Source of the DNA: Crotophaga sulcirostris
Taxonomy: Eukaryota; Chordata; Aves; Cuculiformes; Crotophagidae
Direction of reading: 5' to 3'
Assembly: GCA_013397455.1 (NCBI GenBank)
Contig: VYZB01000377.1
Span: 759,449-823,448 of the forward strand
Length of the DNA stretch: 64,000 nucleotides
Shown: positions 1-12,000 of the stretch, piece by piece
How positions within the stretch are numbered: the first letter of the stretch is position 1
Layout: every line of letters begins with the position of its first letter
Notes under the pieces: generated by a model
Databases searched by the model: none
Seen by the model: only the letters and a program-made list of their open reading frames with translations
What the model was told of the DNA's origin: nothing
Program-made: the position numbers and the translations under genes

Positions 1-2474
1 TAATTATACTTTTCCTTTCCTTAAAATTTGTCTTTGCAATTCAGTCCTCAATTAATTCCTTTTCAATTTCATATAAAAGATCCATGGAATGTGTTAGGAT
101 AGCCTGGAATGTTTTACTTTTTTTTTTTTTTAATACAAACTTAAAATTACTGCTATAACCTGCTATACTGCTGTAACAATACAAATAACTACTGCTATAA
201 TAATGCAAATACTGCAGAAGTATTGCAAAAGTGTATTACAAAATTTATTTAAGACCATTGTACTCAGCTGATCCAAAGGTCCATTTTTCAAAACCTGCTC
301 TGAGAGCAAGTAATAGATACTGAGGTGTGCGAGAAATAGAAGTATAAACCAGCTCATTCAGTGTTTCATCCTTTCAGTTTATATCACTTGTGCTGTTAAT
401 TCAGAATAACATAAATTCTCACTGAATTTGTTAAATTAAATATTAAAACTACATCGTTATGGTTCTATTTTGACAAAAATGAATACCTTGACTTCATTAA
501 GAGGAGGATTATATTATACTAAGTACAGCATGTACATATAATCTCTGCCATAAAGAATTACCAGAGTAAATCTACAGGGCTAAGAGGAGTTTGCGGAAAA
601 AAACCAACAAACTTACCTTACATGGCTTTTCAGATAAACTCTTCTGCAAAAAACAGAGGTTTAGTATTCAAACTGCTATCTTATTTAAACGCTTAATGCC
701 ATCGTTTGTGATTTAATTTGAGCAGTAAAATAGTAGAGGTTATGTTATGTTTCCATTCGTGCAATAACTTGCTAATAAAATGTTTCTTGATGGCGATTTC
801 TCAAACTGCAAAATGAAATTCAATTCCAACTTCATACAGCATATAAAATTACTCACTAAGCCACCTACAACTTCTCTCCCATCTTAAGCCTAGAAAAAAT
901 GTTTTAGTCATTTATTTAATAAAACCGTATAAGTAATAATGTATAGAAGTAAAATTCCTATGAATTACAGTTGTTATTTTTCACATTTTGTGTGCAATTT
1001 CTTTTCAATTCATGATGATGTGAAAAAAACCCCACAAAGCAGTAAGGGTACTTTGAAAGATAGATCATCATTCTCAAATGAAAACCTCCTGTTTATTCAA
1101 TTTGATAGTAGACTGGGTACAGTGATACTGCAAATTGTAGATGGGTAACCGAGCCAAAAAAAAAGTATTCTGCTGAGATGTAAGACTCACTGAAAGACCA
1201 CTGATTCTTATTCTCACAGAGCTTGGAACTTTCACTATTTGCTTCAAAAACCTCATAACCTTCAATTTATTCAGACAATAAATCTCTCATAAGCAGTATA
1301 AAACTCTATCACCACTAACTCCTTATTTCAAATCGAAAATGTAAGTTGTATAATGTAGGATTCGGTTCAAACCACTCAGAGAATATTTCATTTCTTAATT
1401 GTGCAAGAGACAAGGTTTTTTTTCCCAACAATAGCTCTTCTGGATGCAAAGTTACAACACTGGCATTGTTTCAATTTTCAAAGGTGTTAATGAGCTACTT
1501 TAAATAACACAGATTATTGAAGTAATGTTCTTCTGTTGTGATTTTAACGTGGCAGAGGAGTTTCACATAATGCGAGAGCATCATAATTTGCTTTTCTATT
1601 TTCTTTATTTAAGATAAAAAAAACTAAGAACAGTGTCAAATAAAATGACACTAATTTATTTCTATCAAATGTTTCCCTATTAAAGCTTGTTTTCTTATGC
1701 AAAACAAGCAAATGAGAAAAGGAGGGTGAATGCCTTCTCTGGGTAAATACAAGCTCTCTTTATTGCTTTTAAAGATGTTACACATTTCCAAAACGACAGT
1801 AATACTCACTTGTACTGTTTTAGTCAAGTATTTATCAAAATATACTTATGGGTTTAAATACTGAAAAACATTCAGATGGGGAATGTTTTATATTTTTTTT
1901 TCGCACATCGCACTTTTTTCAGGTAATGTGAAGGAATATTGACTTTTTTTATCAGAGATTTTAATTTATGGAAAAAAACAGATGCTTGACTGTGACATCT
2001 CAAATGCATAAGGCACATAGCAAGCGGCAGAAATTCAAAATTTTTAAAGAGGGAAACAATTCCCTTATCAATTTTAATAGTTCCAGAATCCATGGCAGGA
2101 TTAGATCATACAGGCTAAGTGTTTATGAAAAGTTGCAGCAATTTCCAAAGAAGAGAGATCAAGCACAATTGAAAGAAATACTGTCTCCAGTAATCCAGAT
2201 TACACTATACTAAATGCAACCACCAGCATGAACAGGCATACCACTTTTAAGTTACAGTTACATATAAGCATAGATTAATTTTATCTATTGCTTAAAATGT
2301 CAAATCTTTCTTAAGTGCTTGTCATTTTTAAGGACAACAGCTACCGTTACATTATGAATATTCTTAACCAAGATCAATGACAGCTTTTGTTTATTTGGTC
2401 TTTTTGCCATAGCTTCACAGTCTATGGCATTTGGCTATTTCACAGAATCCTTGTTCCAGTACCCCATTATTATT
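1..2474. other. AT-rich unique sequence, no gene recognised
   Basis: This is AT-rich non-coding sequence with a 16-base T run at 118-133. The open frames in it are short and have neither coding-like composition nor good splice flanks. A 27-base minus-strand segment at 617-643 has a pyrimidine-rich acceptor and an AAG|gtaagt donor, but it is too short to be convincing. Confidence 0.6.
118..133 (+). repeat. Poly-T run (T16)
   Basis: Sixteen consecutive T, seen directly. It could be the reverse complement of an old poly-A tail, but I recognise no retroposon body on its left side. Confidence 0.9.
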
Positions 2475-2726
2475 CTACATAATAGTATGACCAGTCTTGA
2501 CGGTGTTTTCATATGCGACAGAAATCTTGCAGTTTAGTTTTCTTTGGCTTCCCTTCCTCCTTGTTCTAACACCTATGACTGTTGCTACTGGATGGTTCGA
2601 CATTAGTCCTTTGACCCTTCTCTCCTCAAACTTCAGCAGCCACTTCAGGCAGTATTTGGTCATGGAAGTGCCCATTGGGGTTTTATAAGTAGTGTTCAGT
2701 CGAAGCGCCATGCCTAAAGAGGCCAT
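2475..2726 (-). other. Unrecognised coding-like segment, 83 codons
   Basis: A minus-strand frame runs 83 codons from an ATG to a TAG in sequence clearly richer in GC than its surroundings. The predicted peptide starts MASLGMALRLNTTYKTP and is rich in Lys, Arg and Thr, with no membrane segment or motif I recognise. The opposite strand is open over 2497-2688 with a hydrophobic peptide, so strand choice is uncertain; the minus frame is longer and has the more usual composition. No splice sites or poly-A signal bound it. It could be a piece of a retrocopy, a decayed element or a chance frame. Confidence 0.22.
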
Positions 2727-2964
2727 GGTAGGATAACCACATTTATCCTGTATTATGACATGTAATTTAAATTTTATGGTTTAATGGCAACCACATCTGA
2801 AATACATAAATAAATATTTTTTTAAATACAATATAAACAGGTCCTGTCATATAAAATAATTACTAAGTATTTCTTAAATATCAAGTCTGATAAATATGCA
2901 GGTATACCCTAAATGTTTTGTGCCCTCTGAAGACAACAAGTCCCATGTATTTCTCTTTTCCTAG

Positions 2965-3058
2965 AACAGCTGCCTCTCATTTTAAGCTAGGCATTAAAAT
3001 GGAGTGTTTCATGTCCCACCACATAATTAATTTCTGCAAAACTCTACAAGTAACAAAG
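2965..3058 (+). other. Candidate plus-strand exon, 94 nt
   Basis: A pyrimidine-rich acceptor ending cttttcctag precedes this segment and an AAAG|gtaaga donor follows it. One frame is open through all 94 bases (one base, then 31 codons, ending in phase 0). The peptide includes HFKLGIKMECFM and HHIINFCKTLQ, which I do not recognise. It may be a real exon, a non-coding RNA exon or a chance pairing. Its phase is compatible with the plus-strand segment at 4710-4925, about 1.65 kb downstream. Confidence 0.2.
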
Positions 3059-3258
3059 GTAAGATGTCTGAGAATAGACTGGAGCTCTGAGAAGTCGTGT
3101 ATGACAGTAGTGATGTGGAACTGGATAATCACATTTCCATTTCAAATTCTCCAAATTCCACCTGTGGAAAAAATAATATTTCACAGGTTTTGACAGCTTT
3201 ATTCCTTTTTCATTGAAACTCAGTGAAACCCCAGAAAACAGATTGAGAAACCATCAGG

Positions 3259-3286
3259 AAGACCTCCCCCCACATGGGGAGGTCTT
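3259..3286. repeat. Perfect 11-bp inverted repeat with 6-nt loop
   Basis: The arms AAGACCTCCCC (3259-3269) and GGGGAGGTCTT (3276-3286) are exact reverse complements around the loop CCACAT. Six consecutive C-G pairs lie at the loop end or within the stem, so it is GC-rich against an AT-rich background. I see no transposon termini or gene around it. Confidence 0.85.
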
Positions 3287-3299
3287 TCTAGATCAAAAT

Positions 3300-4700
3300 T
3301 GTTACCTTACCCCACCAACATAGGCAATCCCCCCAAAAAAGCTCCCACAACAACTAAACAACAATTTCAACTGCATCACTTTTCCAAGCTGGCTCACTGT
3401 GCAGTCACACAAGTAGTGGTGGTAAGACTTGCTGCAAGGTGGAGGCAGTCTGGGCTACAGAAAAGTCTCATGGATGCTCTCAGCTAAACAGTCTTCAGTT
3501 CTGTGGGACTATTGTCAAACACCTTTTGCTGCATCCATGGGGAAATGAAGTCTGCACTTCCCCTCTGAAACTGTCATTGCTTCTGTCTACCAAGCTCCCT
3601 TCAAACTCTAAATCCTTATTTCCAGTTCCAAGACTTTTACATTGCCTTGGAAAATTGTTTCTTCAGTCCTAAATCCAGCGAGGAGGTTAACTCATTCAAC
3701 CTTACAGCATGGAGAGCAGAGAGACTGAAGCATTCACAACTGCTGTGAAAAAGCATTCCAATAGTCTTCAAATCATTCAAAACTTCCATGCACAGGATGG
3801 CTATTCAAGATCTTATTTTTAATAGATCATGGTAATAATAATAGAGATCATTACCCTCAGTTGAAATCAAAGAAAGTCAAAGCTCCTAATGAGAAGAGGA
3901 TGTTTTGAAACCAATACTTTGTTCAGATCTTTCTAATTGAATAACAATTTATTTTCAAAATTTGTCTTGAAAAAGATCTGATTTTTAGCCCACAGTAACC
4001 CCATACAAATCCACGATACTTAACCTAATACACTCCCTTATTACTTATTAGTGTTCTCCAGGGTTATTGATTTGTTCTTTGTTTAAATCAAGATATATTT
4101 TATAGAGCAAATAAAAAAAAGCCAATATGGGCTTTGTTGAACAGAAATGGATTTCCTGAGTTATTCTGTCACATCAGACACCTATGTCACAGAATTGCTC
4201 TAAGATGAAGGTCTTCATAAGATTATTGATCCCTGTCTTGGAATCATCTTACTATTTGACTTTTTTATTTCCTATATTTCCATTGAAAGACATCTTTAAT
4301 TTGCTAGGCAGATTTAGCAAGACATTAAGTGTCTTCAAATTTAGTTATTTTTATTCATGACCAGGTTACAATTATTCATCTTATAATATTTTCATCTAGT
4401 TCTTTCCCTTTCTCAGAGGGTAACCCTGTTTGTCTTAATAGAAAGCAACCATTTAATCCTTCTTGCTATATCAATCATGCCAAGTTATTAATTTATATGA
4501 AAGGCATTTCTCTCCAACATTTTTTCTAGCAACTTTAACATTTCTAGAGTGTAAAGACTGTCTACACATTTTATTTACTACAAGACAAATCTTGACGGGG
4601 TAAGAGGGAGAAAACAACCACAAGACCCTAATCTTCATGTTTAGACACCTATCTTTACCTAGACCTTTAAGCAACTTGCTTACCCAACCCAAATGTAACA
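3300..4700. other. Unique sequence, no gene recognised
   Basis: There is a mildly GC-richer stretch near 3380-3660 with short overlapping plus-strand frames, then AT-rich sequence. No repeat family, RNA gene or convincing exon was seen. Confidence 0.5.
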
Positions 4701-4709
4701 TCTCACAAG

Positions 4710-4925
4710 GTCAACGCTGGTGACAGTCAAGGAGGGAGATTTCATGAGGGAAGATGGCGAGAAGACTTCATGGACTGCAGATTCTTTGAGTCAACCTACT
4801 TCTCTGCAAAGGAAAGAAACTCTACCTTTGATCAGTGCAAACGGCAGATGACTCCTCTGAAATCCATCCCCTGTTACAAGTCAAAGGAAGCAGCCGCAGA
4901 AAACAGTGACCCTGAAAGTCAATAA
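4710..4925 (+). CDS. Candidate terminal coding segment, unrecognised, 71 codons plus stop
   Basis: A plus-strand frame is open from 4671 and ends in TAA at 4923-4925. A possible acceptor (catctcacaag) puts an exon start at 4710 in phase 0; the first in-frame Met is at 4770, giving 51 residues. The peptide is hydrophilic, contains REDFMDCRFF and IPCYKSKEAAAENSD, and has three Cys in the part after the first Met. Codons are biased to the purine-any-pyrimidine pattern and GC is well above the surroundings, which suggests real or recently real coding. AATAAA at 4921-4926 overlaps the stop codon, as a last exon almost without 3' UTR might show. I recognise no family. It may be a last exon, a retrocopy fragment or chance. 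Confidence 0.32.
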   Translation, partial: VNAGDSQGGRFHEGRWREDFMDCRFFESTYFSAKERNSTFDQCKRQMTPLKSIPCYKSKEAAAENSDPESQ

Positions 4926-4926
4926 A
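4921..4926 (+). promoter_or_regulatory. AATAAA poly-A signal overlapping a stop codon
   Basis: AATAAA overlaps the TAA (4923-4925) that closes the coding-like frame just upstream. It is functional only if that segment is transcribed; the hexamer is common by chance in AT-rich DNA. Confidence 0.25.
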
Positions 4927-7900
4927 GCAGCTCAAAAAGCCCCAAACACACAGTTATTTTTTTCTCATATTCATAGCTCTTAATCTAACATCTGCTGTTA
5001 GTTAGATTGGAGGTTCACAGGTGTCAAATAGCTTTAAAAATCTACTTGCCTATTAAACATTCTGAGTAAGTTTGGTTTTCTTGTTGGTGGTAAGTAACCC
5101 TAGCGAGTATACTTGTGATAACTTTAGCAGGCCTGATCTCATAAACTGTTGCCGGATTTTACAGAGATTCCAGTGGTAAAATATTTAATTATTAATTTTT
5201 AGTCTACACAATAGTGAAAAAAAAACCACAGCACACTCAAATATATAGTTTTTCTTACTTAGAGAAGTATAACAAACTATATACTTGTATGCAGAACAGA
5301 GAAATTTAATTTTAATACCTCCAGCCAGAAGTAGGTCATGATTAGTATTTTGTTTTGTCATAAGCCTTACTTTTTCAGTGGAATTCCTTATTGAAAATAT
5401 CCCCTTCATCTTCTAGGAAGAAATTTTGATCATTTCCAAAATTATGACGATAGAATATTTCTTATTTTTTGTGATCATAAATCAACAATAAACAAGCTTT
5501 GATTCATTTCAGCTCTCCAGAGGTACGAGTGCATTACTGAAAATAAATATTGTCCTGTTATTATAATATGAATAATTCATCATGACTAAGATCTCTTCAT
5601 CTTTATTTTCCACTATGCCTCTTCTGAAATGCAGTCTTGGGAACATAATTTATAGAAAGTGTATGTTTCTTATGTACTTCATCTTACTTTCTGTAATGCT
5701 GCTCTGCCTTAAACACTGAAAATGATGTGTCATTAAATTTAATTATAAGGTATCCATTTAATAAATATGCTCAGAACCTGTGTGTTTATCAATATGTTAT
5801 TTGCAGCTATCAGTTGCAGTAGTATACTATTTATACACAGGACCATTGTGTTTTGTACATTTTCTTTATTGACAGTGTCCATGACAAGCACAAAATTATA
5901 TATAATGCAGCAAGTAAAATAATAAACATTAATTTATTTGGCATCTAGTACACATGCTACCTATAAGAGAAATGGATGTCACTTAATGTAATGGTATTTT
6001 TTTAAATATTTTAGCAATAGAAAATACAGGGAATTTTTAACTGTGTCATTATTTTAAATTCTAAATGTATTTTCAGAAAAGTAATTTTTCTTTACTTAGT
6101 AAGCTGTTTATCATAGATTCAATTTGTTCACTCTCCAAATCAAGAATGTTTTTTATGGAATGTGAGATTTTAATTGTTATTCTTCACTTCAAAGATCAAA
6201 GTATATTTTCTCCTACACTTATGTCTGTATTTGATCAGGTCTACTATTAAAATGCATTTTCATTTTATAGAAAATATTTGCAGTCATATATAAAGTTACA
6301 GTTATCTTACTATAAATACAATAGCTCTGAAAAAGAAGTGCTTTTCTTTTTAATTTAACAAACAATAAAATTTTCTGTGCTGAATTAAGAAGATCCAGAT
6401 TTTTCATGATGAAAGAAAGAAAATGACTATTTAAGATAAACCTTCAACCCAATATTGCATCCTTTTTTATAGGGGAGTATATCAGTTGTTCAAACTGCAT
6501 ATTCTTGTTTCAGATTTGATGACTCACTGAATAAAAAACACAGATAATGATAATTGCTCAATAGATTTCTCCATTTTTAGGTCGTATTTTAGGTCATGCT
6601 GAAATAATGGGAAAACATGGATACAAATTTACTCTAGACTTTGATACAGGACAATGAACTCTGTATTTGCACTCATGAGAAAATAGTTTAAATTGCTGCA
6701 GATATTGGTACATTTAGAAACTGACACTTCTTAACAAGTGCATATAATAGAAATAAATGAGAAATACAAGTGATTGTTGGTTATAACATTGGGTTAGTGA
6801 ATTATCAGCACAGATAGGAGCACTACCAAATGTTCAAATTTGCCTTTTGTCCTTAGCAGAATGTACTGTTCTCAAAGCTGTGCAAAGCAAATGAATATGC
6901 AAGTACAGAAAATGAGTGTGGCATTTTAAAATCAAAGCAGTCTACTCAGTGTAGCTTGTGGACTCGGAAAAAAAAAAGTCAGAATTGAAAAGGAGAAAGA
7001 AATTTTACTTTCTGTGTTGACAATGTATCAGAAAAAATAAAGATGTTTTAAGATGACACAGTAACTACTGAACAAAGCACTATTGGGTGCATAGAAAGAA
7101 AGAATGGCATTTAAATTTGAATGAAAATCAAAATGAAATCTAGGAATAGCAATGAAAAGGAAAATACTAGAAGTAGGAAAAGAGTGTTTAAAGGTTACAA
7201 CAGATATGAAAAAAAAGAAATAAAAATGTATTTGATGGTGTAATAACTAGGGAAAATTCAGAAAGGAAAAATCTTCAAAATTTTTGTTTTTACAGTCATT
7301 AGGCAGGAATTTTAAAGAAGCAACGTGTTAATTAGCATTTTTTTCTCTGTATCTTTCATAGAACAGTTTTTTAATTCCCCAAGTGTCTTTTAAAATCATA
7401 GCCCAAAGAATTTTCAGCATGTGAAAAACTAGGACCGGAGTAACAGACAAAGAACTCAGCAATGCAAAAATAACAAAGCTGAAGATGAAATGACTGAAAA
7501 AAAAAAGTAAGTGTATTTAAAGCTATCCACAGTTGAGCAGACCTATCTATGGTATATGATATTCTTTTATTTCAGGAACTCAACCTGTAACAAGTGATAG
7601 AAAATCCAGTTTGTAAACGATGCCTTCTTTTGAAGATTTATCTAGTAAAAAAGTTATTAACTTATTTCTATACAGCATCTCCAAATTCACAAATACTGAC
7701 TATCCACAAATGTTATTTCAATAAAAAAAGAGCAGTGTATAGGTTTGCAATATGCTCACACATAATTTTTCATGAATATCACTATTGTTCCATGTTAAAT
7801 CTGAATATGATATTTCATTTGTGTAACTGGATAGATTCCCTATATTTATCATCCCTTTACTTTTAACAACTATTTTATCATGCATCATAGAATGGGACTA

Positions 7901-8948
7901 CTGCTTGCAGCTGCGCATTTGTTAAAAATAAAATCGGCATTTTTACCAATTAAAAAAAAATTACTGCACACACTGCAATGATACTTATTATGATTTGCTC
8001 ATTTGAGTTGTTCAAAGTCTCATCTGTACCATTAGAAAAGCAACACAACAATCAGTTATAAAATCCCATTAAAAGTGAAAATGAGAATTAACTTCATGTT
8101 ACAGCAGCCTCTCTGGTTTTCATATTGTTAATCATGTTTTATACACAATTGCCAAATCTATGGTCCAGTATATAGGTGGAAACCTCCTCAGAAAATATTC
8201 AATGTGATCACTAATTCCTTTCCTTCTGTTCTGAATATAGGGACATGTTCATATTCCATATTTAATCGACTTTAATTTAAAAATCTGGAAAATCCTGGGA
8301 TAAAATAGTAATTTGAGTTAATGAACCAATAAACTCTTTGTCTCTCCACAATTAAAAACTGTGTTGTATAATCCTCTTTCTGAAGATAGGGATTTTTCTT
8401 TAACTGCATAACCTCAAAGGGAGTATAACTGCACTCTTCTTTTGTCTTTTCACCATACTAGGCTGTTTGAAAGGTTGATATAACCATGTGTGAGCTCAAA
8501 TGTCTTCTTCCCAATGTTTTCATGCCTAAATTATAATCTATAGTATAGAACTGCAATACTGACAATCTGCCAATACCATGGTGAAAGACCTATTAGACAT
8601 AGAAGCAAGGGTGTCACTAAAAGCAGGCAAACACAAAAATAGTGAAGGGTAAGAGGGTAAGAGATGCCCCAAAACTGTCATTCTTTGCTTTTGTCTATTT
8701 ATCAGGAATAAATCAAGAGCAGAATTTTCTACTTTATTACAGAAATTACAACTCAGAACTTAACACACATTCTTCTTCTCCCTCTGACTTTTTTTCCATG
8801 ATACATATCTCTCTGAGGTCCTCAAGCTCCAAGTTAGCACATCTACTTCAGCTACGGCTTTTCTGGAGACAGCCTGCAGCAACCTGCATAAAAGAAAATG
8901 GAATGCAGATGAGAGTTGATCAAAAAATAATACTGGATTTTTACTTAC
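4927..8948. other. AT-rich unique sequence, nothing recognised
   Basis: Strongly AT-rich throughout. Open frames are short and rich in Phe, Leu, Ile and Lys codons, as expected by chance. No repeat family was recognised. Confidence 0.6.
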
Positions 8949-9048
8949 AACCCAAAAAGATTCTTTAATTTTGGTGGACATCTTGATGCAACCATTCCTG
9001 CCCAGCTGGATGTCATTAAGAATCAAAACCAGATTGCTACAGGGCATC
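8949..9048 (-). CDS. Candidate internal exon, unrecognised gene, 100 nt
   Basis: On the minus strand an acceptor ending accattgtcag precedes the segment and a consensus GTAAGT donor follows TGGGTT. Only one of the three minus frames is open: one base, then 33 codons, ending in phase 0. The peptide begins MPCSNLVLILNDIQLGRNGC and ends KIKESFWV, mixing a hydrophobic strand with polar residues as in a folded domain. Codons show purine-any-pyrimidine bias. It needs an upstream exon ending in phase 2, which I did not find nearby; the closest strong minus-strand candidate is 28 kb away at 37583-37764. The plus strand is also open here, so strand rests on the splice signals. No family recognised. 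Confidence 0.38.
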
Positions 9049-12000
9049 CTGACAATGGTATTTAAAAACCCATTAAGACAAACCTTTAGTGCAACTGAGA
9101 GTTTATGAAATTAAATTAAGAAGGGAAAAGGCTTACTTCTAAATTAAAATAGCAGAAAAAGAGCTTTTTAAAACTGTTTAAAACTTCCAAAGAAGTGTGT
9201 ATATAAGGCCATTTGACCATTCTGTTCTAATTTTTATTTTTTATTTTTTACAGTTATGGGCAACCAGTGGTGGGAGGGAGAGCAGCAAAAAAGAGGGAAG
9301 AATAAAAGTGGTTACACAATCCTGTAAAACGAATGTGTTTGGTTTAGGATAGGAATAACATTAGAATTCAAAGAAAACATGCTCAATGTGTCCTATTTCA
9401 TTTTAAAAACACCTACATACTAAACAACAATAAGTATATTCCTAATATACTTTCACTTTAAAGCACAAAAATACCCAGAAAGCTATCATTAATTACCAAT
9501 AATTCATTTCAACGAAAGAAGATTATTCAATTATTCTTTTCATTAAACTATTGGAGAAGCCATGATCATATACTTGTTTTATAAGCTTCCTCATAGGCAA
9601 GCTATATTACACTGTTATTGGATATAAGACAAGTCAATAACAAACAGAAAGATGCGGTAGAGTCATAAAATCCAATTTTATGAATGTATGAAGTGAATTT
9701 CTTGTACTGGTAATTTGAGGTGCAGAGACATCAACTTCTAGTCTGGCTGTAACTCTTCTCTTTCTATGCTTTTTGAAATTTATTTTGGGCATCAGGCTCA
9801 GACCTTTTCTCCTATAACATCTTTTAATAAATTGGATAAAAATGCATACTAGAAGTTCATGTCTAAAATACAGGCAACACATATAAAATTACACTTGTAA
9901 AATAAGCAAAGAAGACCTACTTCCTACATAACATTCAGATTTATAAATACCGCATAGTTGTACTTCTTTGTTATTAGGACCTTCCTTCTTATCACATTCA
10001 AATAACAGAATAAAAGAGATCTCTCTGAAGCTTCTTCTGCCTCCCTCTTCTTCAACTTATATTTCATATTACTTAATAATATTTATCACAAAAGTTTCTA
10101 CTGATTAACAAATAGTCTACAACTTCTGGTTTTGATAAACAAATGAACTCACAGGAAGGAAGCAGCTATTCAGGCTTTTGATTTCATTAACACACATTGC
10201 CTGTATAGCAAAACAAGTGTGAGATGTAGTATTTGCTATAAGAATGATACATAAGGGGAAAATAATGTTGTTCAGCTCTAGAACTTCGAACAGAATCTGC
10301 TAAGTATTAAGGGAAGTTAAATAGACCAATAAATTGAAACTAAAGAAAATACAAAAGAGGTAAAAAAGGTAAAATACCAACAAAACACTGAACTTTACAT
10401 AGTAATCAAACATAGTCTTACCCATTTATTTAGTCTTGATATTTAGTATTTCACATTAAACCCTCCACACTTACTTGGAAATTATATATTTATTCTAAAG
10501 TATATGCAAAAAAAAAATATCCATCATTATTTATCAGAAAAGATGAAATTAATTTGTGATGATGACTAATAATAGTCAGTAATATGAAACTGAATTGGCA
10601 CTATTTGAAAATTTTGTTGGCAATGTCATTGAAATATATTTCAATTAAACATAATGGGTTGAATCTCATTCCTGATATGAAAATTCTTTGCTTTTCATTA
10701 TATATCTCTGTGTGAAAGCAAGTACATCTAGGCCTACTAATTTCAGAAGTTGCATAAATTGGTTTTGATTTTGTCTTCCTCATTAAGCACAGTAAAAAAA
10801 TAATTTCTAAAACTAAATTATGAAAACTCTTAGATGAACTTAAACTGTATATCTATAAAAAACTCAAGTAGATCTTTTTAGACGGTTTTAGCTTAAAAAA
10901 AGGATGTGGAAAAAGATGCAATGTCAAGTATCTAGTTTACATTTTCCAACAGATTTTTTTAATATTCTGTTTCAATATTTTCAAAGTGAAACTTAGCTCT
11001 TTATCTCAAAGAACCCTTCTTTGAGACCATGACTTAAATTAGAATAACAACACAACATGCGAACAAACCAAATTATTTTAAACCATTAGTCAAATACAGT
11101 CCCTTCAATATACCCTCCTTTTCCTTTTTTTCAGTTGAACTATCTTCCCCTTCTCCTATGAATAGCTTTATATCTCCTGTCAAAACTATTTCCTAACTTT
11201 TCATGCCACCTATTTTTACTTCATAGTTCTACAGCTTGTTCAACTGGCAAACGAAAAATTGAGTTTACAGGCAAAGAAATCAAGAGATGATGAGCTATAA
11301 AGGCCATTTTCATTTGTAATGACTTGTAGATTTTTTTTTATACTAAGCTTTAAAGAATTCTAATAACTGCTTAATTATAATACCCTTTATGCTGTTACCA
11401 GTAAAAAAAAAATCCATTAATAAAATATGGTATTTTTCTATATATTAACATTTTTAAAAATCCAGTATATCTCATTTAAAACTATGATTTATGAAAATAA
11501 GGTTTCATACTTGCTGGTTGCTTCCATATATTCATTTAAGAGTTTATCTTTTATTATTTGAGCACTTTGCTCTGAGTGTTCAAAGGCTATGTATAGTTTT
11601 TGTAGACGGAGACAAGAACCAGTGAAGCACAGAGAGAAAGCAGGAGAGATTCTCACATGACTAACTCTGCTCTGCTTCTCATTTCATGCGAAATATCCCA
11701 TGATAAATAAGAGCTGTAGAACGTGCACATCCATATTCCACTTTTGACAACATCAGTATTTTCATTAGCCAACAGAATATTCAAATACATTCAAGAAACC
11801 AGATCCCTAGTGACCTGTGGTAACGTGTCAGCACGCCTGCTGTTTATTGTCATAAGAGACTCAGCTGAGTAAATACAATCTGGTGTTTTCTGTGAAGGAA
11901 AAAAAAAACCCCAAAAACAGGGGGACAGACAAATACATTTGGCACTTGGCAAATACATTAGATCTAAACAAGGGGGGGGCTTTTCCCACATGTGTAAGAA

